DNA of 64,000 bases from Bombyx mori (Eukaryota; Arthropoda; Insecta; Lepidoptera; Bombycidae): positions 9,982,001 to 10,046,000 of the forward strand of contig NC_085116.1 in assembly GCF_030269925.1 (NCBI RefSeq), read 5' to 3'. The notes beneath the pieces are model-generated. The model saw only the letters and a list, made by a program, of their open reading frames with translations, had not been told where the DNA came from and searched no databases. The first letter of the stretch is position 1, and each line of letters begins with the position of its first letter. Positions 52,410 to 64,000 of the stretch are shown here, piece by piece. The position numbers were made by a program, and so were the translations under genes.

Positions 52410-55400
52410 ATCCTTAAAAAGGAAAAGTGCGTTTCTGATAAAGTCGATCGACAAACATTTTATTCCACTGTCTTCAATTGACATTACTAAAATACTTTTA
52501 AAGATCTGTAAAACCTTGTGAATTCTCAAGATCATTGCTTGTCGCTTGGAGTTTTTTTTCCTTCCATTTATTTTCCTTAAATGTGCGATTCACGATTTAT
52601 TGACACCAACCAAGATTTACATTTCAACTTAAGGCCGTTTCAAAACCACAATCATATTATGATCTATTTGTATACTACAATTTACTTCAAGGCCTTTGTA
52701 TTTATTTTAATGCATCATATAGTATACAATTGTTTCAACTATAAAAAGGTACGATTTAAACGGCTGATATTTCCATAAGGAATGTTAGTCCTCTAACAAC
52801 TTTAATTCAAAGCATATATAAAAGTAAATTAAACAATCACTCAAGTCGCAAACTCAATAGAGAAGAGTTTTTTTTTTAATATGGAAATCTTGACCTGATC
52901 CATATCGCCAGAAAAACTTATGCACACCTATACATACCTTCTTTATTATTAATTTGTGTTATACACCGGTGGCCATTAATATCTATATGGCAATTAGTTA
53001 TCATAAATATCGATTTGAAATTACTATTTAATAGTTCCATTGTTAGGAAAGACATAAATAACAAAACTTGCATACGTAAGTAAAAAAATTGATTTTCATA
53101 ATTCCACTCAATTGCAACTTATTGTTTTTTTTTTAATTATTGCAATTATAATTTACTGTAATTAAAGAGTTTTTAAGCAAGGCTTTACAACCGGTATTGT
53201 TGTTGTAACCTTATAAAAATTAATAAACGAAAGTAGGTTACGCCGTAAAGTTATGACGTAACCTACGGCCCTGTACGCACAAACAGACTACTGATTTAAA
53301 ATTATAGCCTATAGAACAAGTTCCGTTTTGCCTCTACTAAAAACTGACTGCCGAATATCAATTTAATTGTACTTTATTTAACTCAAAGGTGTTCTATTCA
53401 GCTGAAGTGATTTCAATTATAGAATAAATATTTAATTTAAATGTATTTTGTTGAACTCAAAAAACTTCTCAGCAGTTGAAGTGGTTGAAATTATTTTATA
53501 ACACCCAACCTCTGACAGTACTAACAAAATGGCATTGTAAATAAATCACTTTCGGTAATAGTTTTTTTTTTCACTACACAAACCTTGATCGACAGTTATA
53601 GATAGATCACTCAACTCAAAATGACAATTTCAAATTGCTATTAACCGTCGTCGAAACAATTCTACCGAGATACCAACTTTATGATAAAATGAGGCGATTT
53701 CTTTTACTAACGGTTTTAATGTTTTAGGCCAGTTGTATTAAACTTTCACGATCAAGTGCAGGCGTCTGCAGTGTAAGTAGGCACGCGAATTGCACGATCA
53801 CGGCACATACGAACGGTCTCGGAACGAATTCACGGTACGCGACCACTTACGCCGATATCTAAACAATAACTAAGTGAATTAACCAACTAATCCTCCGCAT
53901 TCATCACGTATCCTTACAACACACCACCATTTAGTGTTATAATAAAATTAGTCAATAAAATTTGTCATTACAATAAAAACGTCGCGACAACTTAATCTTG
54001 TTACGTGCCTTTTAAAAACGCGGCTTTATTGTAGTAATCCGGTGACTTGCCCGATAAATAAATAAAATAAAATAAAAATAAGAGCAGGGAAAAATTAAAT
54101 GATATATATCAAAACAGACAGTTCGAAAGGAAAGCGAGATCCGTGAATCGTTCTCGAAATCGTCTCACTTCAAAAAGAACAAGCGGATATTTTAAACGAC
54201 AGACATTTTTAAGCGACCTAGGAACGTTAACTCGTATTTTTCTTCCTGCTTCCGGCTTAAGCTACTCTTTTTTTCTTGTGATTTATATATTCATCGGTGA
54301 CTTTATTTTGTTCGTCCCTCTCGTTATTTTTCCTGTTTTTGTCTAGTGTTTGAAGATTTTGAATTATTTTATTAATATGATTGAATACTTTAATTTTTTC
54401 ATACATCAAGTGTACAAACTACGTTTAATCGGATTTGATCAAAGGTAGTGAACCTGGTCTCGCTTCGGCATCAACGAAATAGTGTATTAGGAAATATTAG
54501 ACATTTTTATTGTTTAGTCAGCTGAACGAGCTCACATTCCACCAGGTGTTATGTGGCGACAATAGAAATCACAAGTGTCACCACCCATATTGCGACATAA
54601 AGTTGAAGCTTTTTTTAGGACATTCATTCTGATTTAAGTAATGGTCGAAGTTTTTTTTGATGGAAGGATGACTGCTGGCTCGGAGGCCACCAAGATGGGT
54701 TCCTTATAGTGGAAGGCCTTGCAGTATATTTTCTTCGCAAATATATCTTACCATGCGATCAAAATCGCAACTAAGTTAAGATTGGCGAAAAACTCAGAGG
54801 GTTGGTTTGATATCACGTTAAGGGCTAAGTATCACGTCTTCATAGACGCCGGCACCACTAACGGCATAGCCAAGCCGCTTAGTAAGATAATAGCTTATAA
54901 TTCTTCTGTAGGTGTGTTTGTTAATGAAGTCCTCCAAAACGGCAGGACCGATTTTCATAAAACTAATTATGTGCGTTTAAAAGGTTATCTGCATGGTTTA
55001 GATTCACAAGTTAACCTAGTAAATTTAAAATCCGATTCCAGGATTTTTTATTATTTTCAGTGCAAGACTTTGGCTCACTAGTAGAAAATAATTATCATTT
55101 TTATACACATCAGTGCCGAATGGACAAAATATAAATATATATTGTCATAAATGGACAAACTTATGCGAAAGACTTTAGATAAAGAGGAAAATGCACGAAA
55201 AAGCAGCTGCGTTCAGTATATACTCACATAATAAAAATAAACCTAAATTAGTTAAAATAAACAAAAAATAATTTAGCTACAACTGCGAACCTTTTATCGG
55301 CTTTGGATATCATTGACTATATATAATATTATTATTGATAAATAAAATGTAAATCTACTGTATCGTGTGACGACGATCATGCGCAACCTGCCGCATACAT

Positions 55401-56250
55401 AATGTGAATGAATCAACACTACATTTAATTTTATGATCTTTGCTCATTATTGTATTTTGTTTCTCAGACAAAATTATATTTCGTTTTAACACAATATTAA
55501 TTTCACTAACGTTCCTAGTTTCCCATACTAAACATTTGATAAATATACCTACCTATCTAATACCTACCTAATATAGATTTACAATTAAATACACAACGAA
55601 GATGTTACATTTCAAAACGCTAAATATTATTTGGAATCAATACTTTTTAACGTTCAATTTTTACAAGTACTCTGCTAACTACAATGATAATTTAAACATT
55701 GAAAGCTCTACATAATGATTAAGCAAATTCACGCGTTATCTATTCAAATTTGTATTGCATTCTTTATAACATAGGTAAAGTCAAAATAACTAATTTTAGC
55801 AAACAATAAAGATTTTTTATCGATAAATTACTACACAACCAGGCAACAATATACGTAATTATTATGTTCTCACGGTCAAGATAAACGATCTGGCCCACAG
55901 CTGTAGCGCGTTGCGAAGTTGGGCGGTTGTCGCGTCTTTCCCCGATTCCCGAGCCGCCCCCGTTCGATGCCACGACACCCACGATTATGACGAAAATCGC
56001 CCAATCAAACCAAACTACCGCAACGTACTTTTCCAATATACCGTAATTTCTAACACGAAAATATTTGTACGAAACACGTACAGAGATGATATGGGATGGT
56101 ACTGAATTACATAAGACATGTGTCTCTTAATCGGTTATCATCAACTCCAAGGGGGACGAGTCAACGTACGCTGTAAATTATTTAATTGGCAATAAACGAG
56201 AACGCGTAGCGGGGATACGTATAAATAACTAAGTAGGTGCAACGGCGCAC
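52410..56250. other. Non-coding; one worn Bm1
   Basis: 54513-54600 is a worn Bm1 on the minus strand. The 120-codon plus-strand frame at 54719-55081 does not begin with ATG and has no recognised similarity. 53750-53870 is CpG-richer without a clear exon. Confidence 0.45.
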
Positions 56251-56440
56251 CTGCAAGATCTTTTAGGCTTGAGGCACGGAGTGCGAACTGTGAATGCGAC
56301 GCGCGTCACTATCCGGCGTCTAGTCGCGTCGCGATATCGATCGCCGCCGGCGGTGGTGAATATACACGTGGCGCGTGGATACGAGCGAGGCCGATACTGG
56401 TAGACGCGCGCCTGTACTCTCGCGCGTGCGTACTCTCGCT
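56251..56440 (-). promoter_or_regulatory. CpG-rich island, candidate distal milton 5' exon
   Basis: A 190-bp island dense in CGCG words inside AT-rich DNA. On the minus strand it ends ATCTTGCAG followed by GTGCGC, a splice donor form. It could be a non-coding first exon and promoter of the long milton transcript. No TATA/Inr pair and no reading frame support it directly. Confidence 0.25.
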
Positions 56441-58198
56441 ACAGACAAAATATGCATACCAAAACCGACACAACTCAAGCGGCAAAAATACAACTATTTT
56501 AATTCATTACTAACACGATAATCCCCGCAAATTACTAATGCATCAGATTTTAATTTAATTAATTAGTTTTTGTGATTAAGTATTAATGACATTTTAGAAG
56601 GATAAAATTTATAAAAATATTATAATTTATATTATCCCTATCTTATTAATAAGCCAAGCAAATCACAGCAAATCGGAAATCAGATAGTTATTTTTGGTAT
56701 TTGGTATTTAGTGAAACTCAATGAACGTGCATTTGGGATAGACACAGCGTGACTCAACCTTGCATCATGACAGCCGTTTATTAGTACCCAACCCTCCTCG
56801 CAGAAGCAGATTTTTAGTTGTGTTACGTTAATTGCGTCATTTAAACAAAACTGGGCCAGTGCTTGCCGGACTTTGCACAGGTTTAAGGTTAATTCTAAAA
56901 GGTATATAAATGAAAATATCACCCCCATAAGTACAGACAGTATGTATGTCTGGCTTAGAAAGTAATCTATATATAACGTATTCCAGCGAAGATTCTAAAT
57001 ATAAATAATCCGTCTGTTGGAGTTGACGAAATTCTTAGGATTCCGTCTTTGGTATATTTCTACAGAACTCTAGAAGAATATACAAATTCTATCACGTTTG
57101 AGTGCTTTTACGTCTGGATTCAAGATCATTGCCTTTATAATGTTCCTTTTTAAATCATTAAAGTGTCGATCTAATTTTATACTACAACGATTTGCATGAT
57201 GAAAATTTCAAATTAAAAAGAAATAATTATTTGAGACAGACTTTGTACTGATTGAGACTAGACCGCATGTCCCAAGGTGGGTGGCATTACATTGTAATGT
57301 CTACGGACTTCGACAGCTGTTTAACACCCGGTAGGCAGTGTATTTGTTCACGTTTATGCAAATAATCGAACTACATATAAAGACCTATATCAAAGACATT
57401 TCTCATCGATCTTCCATTAAAATAGTTCAAGGGCTGACCGTCTAAGTTTAGCTCAAGAATTTAAATATTAAATCAAGATTTCTAACATCTTTTATGGAAA
57501 GATCTTTGCGATGCGTCAACATATTTGCTGTTCTTGTTTCTTGTTCCAGTTATGTCATTTAGATAAAACTTACCAAACAAATCATCTGCGTTGCGCTAAA
57601 CAATCAGAATATTTACAGTAAGTTTATGATAAAGTTTCAAAAATAGGAGTGGTGTGTTACAAACGAGACAGCACGCCATATTCATAATGCTAAAGGCCAT
57701 GGACATTTGACAATCAACCTTTCCTTTCCATTTCAAGAATATCGTTTACAAATCTCATGAGAGCCTATTTGTATTCAACTAATGTAAAATATCTTGGTCA
57801 CAATTTTTTTTCGGAAAATTAGAATTCATCATTCATTAAATTCCCGTTTATCTACTAGTTTAGGTCATATTGTTGCGCAAAGCGTCCGTCGGGTCGAGAA
57901 CTTGCGCAGCTGTTAGTCTAATCAATAATTTTGTCTGCATCTCGTTTTTTGTCAAACGACCCCTCGTTTGTAACTTGTGTAATTCAAATAGGTACATTAT
58001 ACTTAGGATTAGAACGCACCATATGTCACGAAAAGGTCATCATATTATTCACTGTAATAGCTCGGTGCATGAAATGTTGAGGAATACCGAAGATATTAGG
58101 TTGGTGCATGTGAAATATCGGATTTAATAGATTAAATAAATTAAAATGTGCAGTTTTGCAGCGCCCTAGCATAGTAGACTTTACTACTACTTTTTTTT
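56441..58198. other. Non-coding; one Bm1 relic
   Basis: 57272-57345 keeps CAAGGTGGGTGG and TAACACCCGGTAGGC of Bm1 on the plus strand. Nothing else was recognised. Confidence 0.45.
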
Positions 58199-58497
58199 TA
58201 AGTCGTTGCGGCCTGAAGTTTTTGACGTCCGGTGCATTCGTATCTTGCGATGCACCGGTGTTCGAATCCCGCAGGCAGGTACCAATTTTTCTGATGAAAT
58301 ACGTACTTCACAAATGTTTACGATCGGCTTCCACGGTAAACGAATAATCGTGTAATAAAAAATTAAACCCGCAAAATTATAATTTGCGTATTTACTGATG
58401 GTAGGACGTTTTGTGGGTCTTGTGGGACGTTGTAGATGTCTATAGGCTCCAGTAACCACTTAACACCAGATGGGCTGTGAGCTCTAAGCAATAAAAT
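58199..58497 (+). repeat. Bm1 SINE with intact tRNA-like head, internal deletion
   Basis: The head reads GTCGTTGCGGCCTGAAG, GACGTCCGGTGCATTCG and GGTGTTCGAATCCCGCAGG, the last a good pol III B box. The linker follows, but the core between the GGTAGGACG and GACGTTGTAGATG blocks is lost. The tail GAGCTCTAAGCAATAAAAT is present. It is the clearest evidence in the window that this SINE is tRNA-derived. Confidence 0.9.
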
Positions 58498-59065
58498 AGT
58501 TCTGATCAAAGAAAAAATATTGATAGTCATTAATATTTAATCATTTTAAATTTACAAAAAATATAACTGATGGCCGTACGAGGACGACATCTTAATTTCA
58601 GAGGGTCGTATGTTTGCCGATTGCCGAAGGCAGAAATTTGTGCCCGCCAGTTGTGTTTTTTTTTTCTTTAACATTAGTTTTAGCGGTAACCGTTTTTTTC
58701 TTTGTTGCAATATTTTGTTGCCATATTCTTATGTTTTATAAAGAGTTACAAAACAACGCATTACATGATGTCAAGAAGATTTTTAAGTAATAAGTAATAC
58801 AGTATATTATTCTTGATGGATCCTGGGTCAAAAATTTTAATATTAATGTTCAACAGTAGGATTTTGGCAAATGATCACGAGGTCACTGAATACATACTTC
58901 AGTATAAAATGCCCTGAACGTGTGAGGAGAATACAATGAAGTAAGGCACAATACTACGGCGATAAAAGTGGCGCCTGATAGTCACGATGAAAAGAAGCTT
59001 TAGGAGTTCGATTAAAGATACTTTGAAGTTAAAATTTAGTTAGAGAAAGTTTAATTAAAGAATTT

Positions 59066-59710
59066 TGAAGTCGTCATGGCCTATAAGACGCCCGGTATTA
59101 ATGCACCGGCAATCGTACGATACGACTGTCCCGGTGTTCAAATCCTACAGGCGGTATTAATATTTTTAATGAAATACGTACTTAACAAACGTTCACAAAT
59201 GAGTTCCACGGCGAAGGAATAACATGGCATAACAAATTTGCATTATTACTGGTGGTACTGGTAGGTCATCTTGTAAACCCGTACGGGTAGGTACTACCAC
59301 CCTGCCTATTTCTGCCATGAAGTAATGCGTTTCGGTTTGATGGTTGGGGTAGCGGTTGTACTGTCCGCGGAGACCGGCGTCGTCGACTAACACCTCTACG
59401 ACCCGTCGGTCAGGCGTCCTCGGGGTAGTGCCGCGAGTCTGGTTGTAGTGCTGACCGCGGGAGCCCCCTGACCAAGTTCTGACCCCGGATGGAGAGTGCA
59501 GGGGAGTCGCTTAGTGCGGTTGGGCCCTATAATTCCTTAAGCCCGTGGTCTGCTCTCAACACCTGCAGATCGTCAAGTCCCACATACCGCGCCCGCCCCC
59601 TATGCACGGTAAGACCGTACCTCGTAGGACGGACCTCGTTTATGTTGATTCCTTGGAGTTCGGTGACTACTTAACCAGGTAGACTGTGAGCCCGTCCCCT
59701 CATTGTACCA
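59066..59710 (+). repeat. Bm1 SINE interrupted by a GC-rich fragment
   Basis: Head, linker and core run from 59066 to about 59361 (GTCGTCATGGCCTATAAG ... GGGGTAGCGGTTGTACTGT). The SINE tail resumes near 59665 (AACCAGGTAGACTGTGAGCC) and ends at about 59710. Between them lie about 300 bases of GC-rich sequence that on either strand has long open stretches resembling LINE coding DNA. It is either an insertion or a template-switch chimera. Confidence 0.7.
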
Positions 59711-59946
59711 ATTAAAGAAAGTGTACAAATTTTCAAATAAATCTGCATTCTTGAAGATGCTAAACATTAAATTAAAATATTCCGCTACCTACCACCCAAT
59801 AAATATTTATTGTATATGTAGACGCGAGATAAGCAAACTACGAAATATTTTAAATTTGGTCGTTGCAAATGAAGGACCACAGACTGCGGGAAGAAACGAT
59901 AAGAAGCGGCAGTTCTGCGTTAAAGGAAGGATGCACAATACCTTTA

Positions 59947-60213
59947 TGTAGTCCTTGCTGCAGACTCGTACCACTTCGCGATGAGAAACACCAACGATTT
60001 CACTTATTTACGTATTTAACATAACAAAGACACGAAGCGCGCGCGCGGTTGTTCAGCCATATTTTTTCGTCTCTTTGATGTCACCACACGATCTCGCTCG
60101 CACGCGTCCGTAGGTAAAGTGCCGGAGAGGGATGGGACAGGATTTGCAAAACCAAATTAAAATGTTGCTATTTTTCGAAACTTAAAACTAACAGTTTTAA
60201 ACCAGCGCAACCA
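59947..60213 (-). repeat. 3' LTR of the BEL/Pao element
   Basis: 267 bp bounded by TG and CA: on the minus strand it begins TGGTTGCGCTGG directly after the polypurine tract and ends GCAAGGACTACA. The boundary is inferred from the tract and the dinucleotides, because the matching 5' LTR is outside the window. The interior has a CGCGCGCGC run. Confidence 0.6.
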
Positions 60214-60224
60214 TTCCCCCGGGC
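60214..60224 (-). other. Polypurine tract
   Basis: CCGGGGGAA on the minus strand immediately before the LTR, the expected primer for plus-strand synthesis. Confidence 0.6.
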
Positions 60225-60431
60225 TTGAAGGGACGCCTTCAAAGTATTATCTAACTAAAACGTGTATTATCTAACTAAAACTAAGAAGTGTATTATCTAA
60301 CAAACGAATAACAATAAATTCAAATAAGTACGCTACGTTTATCTACTATTACGCTATGTTCCTACAAGAATTAAGAATTTATACTAAATCTATATACAAC
60401 TAACCTAAATAATATGAAAAATCTAAATGAG

Positions 60432-63400
60432 CTACTGGTTGGGTAGTGGGCAGAGTCGCACCACGGGACGCAAATACGATCCGATCGCTGTCTTAACCCG
60501 TGCAATGCGTGTAACTCCCGTGGAGTCCGGAAACACTTCTTCCACGACACCCAAAGGCCAGTATAGAGGAGGCGAATTATCGTTAACCAGAATCACCATC
60601 GAGCCGACGACGACTGGATCGACCGGCGTGTTCCATTTGCGGCGTGATTGCAACGTATGAAGGTATTCCTGTCTCCAGCGCTTCCAAAACGATTGAACTA
60701 ATTTGTCTAGCAAATCGTGTCTAGCAAGAGTAGTTAAATTTTCATCGATTTCTTCCGCAGGCAAGCATTTCAAAGGCGTGAGATTCAAAAAATGCGCAGG
60801 AGTTAAGGCAAGCGGTTCTGAAGGATCACTAGAGAGTGTTCTACATAAAGGTCGTGTATTCATTACCGATTCGATCTGAGTGAGAACAGTACATAGCTCT
60901 TCAAATGAAAGAATTGTATCACCTATAACGCGATATAGATGAGACTTTAAGCTTTTGATATTAGCCTCCCAATTCCCGCCAAAATGGCTAGCTGTCGGTA
61001 CATTTAGGGACCAATCAATGCGATTTTCAGCTAAGACGTTACCAAACTCTGTATTATGATACTTTGAACTAAGAAATTCATGAAGTTCTGAAAGCTTGCG
61101 TTTAGCACCTATATAATTCGTTCCATTGTCCGAATAAATTCTACCCACCGGGCCTCGTCTAGATAGGAACCGCTTGAAGGCTCCCATGAAACTAGCTGTG
61201 CTTAAATCACCAGCCAGTTCTATATGTACTGCGCGCGTAGTCATGCAAACAAACAAACACACGTAAGCTTTGGTAGAACGAATACCTCGCCCACGTGTTA
61301 TGGTAACCTTGAAAGGGCCAGCTTAATCTGTACCCGTGTGAATGAAGGGTTTAGCGGATTGAACGACACGACAAGAACGATGATCCGCCATTTCAGGGAA
61401 TGTTGGCTTAGGACGAAGTCGAAAGCAAGGCATGCATTTGTGTATCCTATTCCTAATTAAATTACGAGCAGAAAGTATCCAATACTTCTGACGTAAGAGC
61501 GCCATCAGCAGGTCAGGACCGGTGTGACAATTTAATTTATGATGATATTCGACAAGTAAATTCAAGATCGGATCTTTTCTCGGAAGCAAAATGGGATATT
61601 TCTCGTCGTAGCTCAAGTCAGAGTTTCTTAAACGTCCCCCTACTCTAATTAGTCCATCTTTAAGAAATGGTTTTAAGTGTCGAAGTGCAGGGCTACAAAC
61701 TTGACCTTCCTCGAGCTTCGCGATCTCAGCGCGAAAATAAAACCGTTGAAGTTCACGAAGAATTAATAACTCAGCGAACTCATAATCCGATGCTGACATG
61801 CGATATCTGTGAGGTAACAATTTTACAAATCGACAAACGAAAACTACACTGCGCAATAGTTTAGACCAAGATGAGATACGATCTCCTAGTGATAATATAG
61901 GAGATTTTTCATTTAAAGTAGCGGCGAGAAAAGTCTGTTTCTTTTCTTCCGGCGCCTCAGGCTCTACGGAAGGATTAAAAGGAACAGCAGGCCACTGCGC
62001 GATATCCAATTGTGCCCAAGGGGGGCCACTATAAACTTGTAATGGTTGTTGAGGAGAAAAACGATATAAAATGCGTTGAAAACGCCTGTCAGATTCTCTG
62101 ACTCCAATACTCAGAAACATCTGACGGATGTCAGCGGAAAGGGCAACCGGAAACAAACGAAAATTAATAATAATATTAAATAAATTATGGAAATTTTGTC
62201 CACGATATAACAGATCATTGAGCGAAACATTAGTAGTAGTCTTACAACTACCATCGAGTACGACTCTTAATTTGGTTGTGACCTTATCTTGTCTGATTAC
62301 ACCATGATGCGGAATAAAATAAGAAATATCTGAACTGTCACAATCTACAGCTGAGAGATACTTCTTCTCTAAATATTCGAGAATGATGTTGTCGTACGCT
62401 AATTTTAGCTGCGGAGAAGCTTGCATCTTTCTTTCTAAGCAGTAAAATCGACTTTCACTTGCTTGACGCGAATTACCGAGAGTGTTAACATCACCTTTAA
62501 AGGGCAAAGCCACCACGTATCGTCCGTCACTATCTCGTGTGGTAGTACTGGTATAAAACTCCTCAGACATTTTGTCCTCGGGGCTGATTACAGACGGCAC
62601 GTCTACCTCCTCTAATACCCAAAACTTCCGAATTGTGGAGTGTAACGGGTCTCCGGTACAGCAATATGAAAGGCTCTCGTTGCTAGCTACACGAACGGGA
62701 GCGTCACCAACAATAACATAACCGAGGATAGTCTCTAACGCGATCGGCGAGGCATGCGAAGGCCGTCCTTGAACCTTGTTCGATAAGAGCAGATGCGGGA
62801 AAATCGAAGCTCCAATCAACAGTTGGATCGGGCCTGGGTTAAAGTAAGTATCGTCTGCCAATGCTATGTCTTCGAAATTCGATAAAAGAGAGGCATCAAC
62901 TGTGGTAGTCGGTAAACGTTCAGTAATTTTATCTACTACTAACGACTCCATAGTATAATTTACGTTACGATCGAAACGAGAATAAAATTTTATTTCTACA
63001 GAACCTTCAATTGTTTTGCTAGAACCTCCTATTCCCTTTACTACGGAACAAGCAGGTCTATTATTTATGTTCAAACCCAATCGTAGACAACAATCACGAG
63101 TGACAAAATTGCTTTGAGACGCGCTATCCAACAACGCGCGTACACAATGCTCCCTACCACGTGAATCAATAATAACTACACGTGCGGTCGCAATTAGTAC
63201 CGTAGTAGGACTGCGTAAGATGCGGTTATAACCTTTCGATAAAGTGCACAGCGTTACGTCATCCGTGCTGACGCGAGCTGGAGCAATGCCCACATCATTT
63301 AAGCCTACCGAAGAAGGCATGGAGGGCCGTGCGACAGCCGATGCTCGTGTACCCGGTGACTGCGTGCGTCTAGCATTCGAATGCGCTTTACTCGCGACGG

Positions 63401-64000
63401 GTTCATTTCCGAAACATAATAAAGTGTGATGCTTAGAATTACATTTTTTACATAAAGAGGACGACCTACACGCGGAAACACGATGACCGCTACTTAAACA
63501 ATTTATACATAAATTGTTCGATTTGACGAATTGAAACCGCTCATTCGGTTTATAACTATTAAAAACCCTACATTTATAAATGTGATCATGTTTGTCACGA
63601 CACAGACTACATACCGTTGACTCAGAACTAGATGTATAAGCCTGTGTAGATGACAACTTAGAGTCAAACTGCCTTTTGTTGGCAGCCTTGGGAACCGATG
63701 ACGTGCGCTCTAATACTTTTATGTGATCACGAACAAAAGACACTAGATCTACAAACAATGGTATTTCGCATCCCTTATTATTTAAGCGCTGATAGGATTC
63801 AAACGCACGGGCAGTGTCTGTGTCTAATTTTTGAAGCGCTACATGCAAAAATGTAAAATCCGATAGGTCATTGACCTTCAAGTTTTTTAAAGCGGCTACC
63901 GACGATGCGAACTTGTCCAAAAATAATTCTAAATTACTAGGCTTTGCAGAAGAGATAGGTTTAAATTCAAATAATTGATCTAAATACGCAGTAGCAGATA
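60432..64000 (-). pseudogene. BEL/Pao gag-pol polyprotein, interrupted
   Basis: The frame is open from the window edge to the TAA at 61323-61325, then continues in the same frame to the stop at 60432. Order: gag helical region (KPSNLELFLDKF, VALQKLDTDTARAFE); zinc knuckles (CINCLSSGHRVSAC, CKKCNSKHHTLLC); protease with LLDSASQSNFV near 63125; RT with DGSCKTTTNVSLNDLL and ADIRQMFLSI near 62125; then an abrupt join near 62030 that skips the catalytic YxDD segment. Next come the connection region and the integrase zinc-binding part (HHKLNCHTG, CMPC), and after the stop the integrase core (YSDNGTNY; FGGNWEANIKSL). The deletion kept the frame; the stop is a single codon at the start of the integrase core. 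Confidence 0.9.

Larger units (their letters stand above)
59947..64000 (-). mobile_element. BEL/Pao LTR retrotransposon, decayed, runs off the window
   Basis: On the minus strand the order is gag with zinc knuckles, aspartic protease, reverse transcriptase (partial), integrase, a 218-bp gap, polypurine tract and 3' LTR. This order with a single fused gag-pol frame is that of the BEL/Pao group. The 5' LTR, the primer-binding site and the gag start lie beyond 64000. An internal deletion near 62030 and a stop at 61323 make this copy non-autonomous. An old genomic relic; no infectious-type envelope gene is seen. Confidence 0.9.

Noticed and set aside
54719..55081. Plus-strand 120-codon frame
   Set aside because: Lacks an ATG start, overlaps sequence with repeat-like character, no recognised similarity.
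55764..56036. Minus-strand hydrophobic frame considered as a signal-anchor first exon
   Set aside because: It starts with TTG rather than ATG and has no convincing donor or homology.
58199..58280. tRNA gene suggested by the B-box-like GGTTCGAATCC region
   Set aside because: The tRNA-like stretch continues into the Bm1 linker and has no complete cloverleaf; it is the SINE head.
1..64000. CRISPR arrays, operons, ribosomal RNA
   Set aside because: None seen; the repeats are dispersed eukaryotic elements and the genes are spliced.

Overview
The window looks like silkworm (Bombyx) genomic DNA. It is AT-rich and intron-rich, and it carries at least a dozen copies of a tRNA-derived SINE that I recognise as Bm1, with a B-box-like head, a GGTAGGTACCACC core and a GCAATAAAA tail. 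Helitron ends of the type common in Lepidoptera are also present. Two host genes can be reconstructed exon by exon, both on the minus strand. No RNA gene, CRISPR array or bacterial-type operon was seen.

Layout. 1-7790 is non-coding with SINE relics and one complete hAT-type MITE (1231-1584). 7791 to about 15060 is a minus-strand non-LTR retrotransposon with open ORF1 and ORF2, interrupted between them by a 2.27 kb P-element-like transposon (11743-14015) with an 8-bp target duplication. 15855-16145 is an orphan C-terminal exon, and 16495-17270 is a Helitron. 18259-27763 is a complete IFT81 gene with 11 coding exons whose phases all agree and sum to 659 residues. An RFX X-box lies about 90 bp upstream of its start codon. 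About 27.9-31.2 kb is intergenic and holds a LINE 3' fragment.

31205 to about 50679 is milton (TRAK family, the mitochondrial kinesin adaptor). Eleven coding exons from 46372 down to 31205 join in phase to 748 residues. A twelfth, alternative N-terminal exon at 50439 has its own TATA/Inr promoter and is also phase-compatible, but shows no in-frame ATG. 50.8-58.2 kb is mostly featureless upstream DNA with a CpG-rich island near 56.3 kb. From 59947 to the window edge lies a decayed BEL/Pao LTR retrotransposon with a 3' LTR, an internal deletion in the reverse transcriptase and an in-frame stop in the integrase.

The two host genes are both coiled-coil proteins of microtubule-based transport. 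IFT81 acts in tubulin cargo transport in cilia, and milton links mitochondria to kinesin-1. Nothing shows that they are co-regulated. The most informative signals are regulatory and architectural: the X-box, the alternative milton promoter, several transposons lying within a few bases of splice sites, and nested insertions whose target duplications can be read. I found no convincing undescribed gene system. The best unexplained coding candidates are the intron-nested ORF at 44640-45098 and the orphan exon at 15855-16145.
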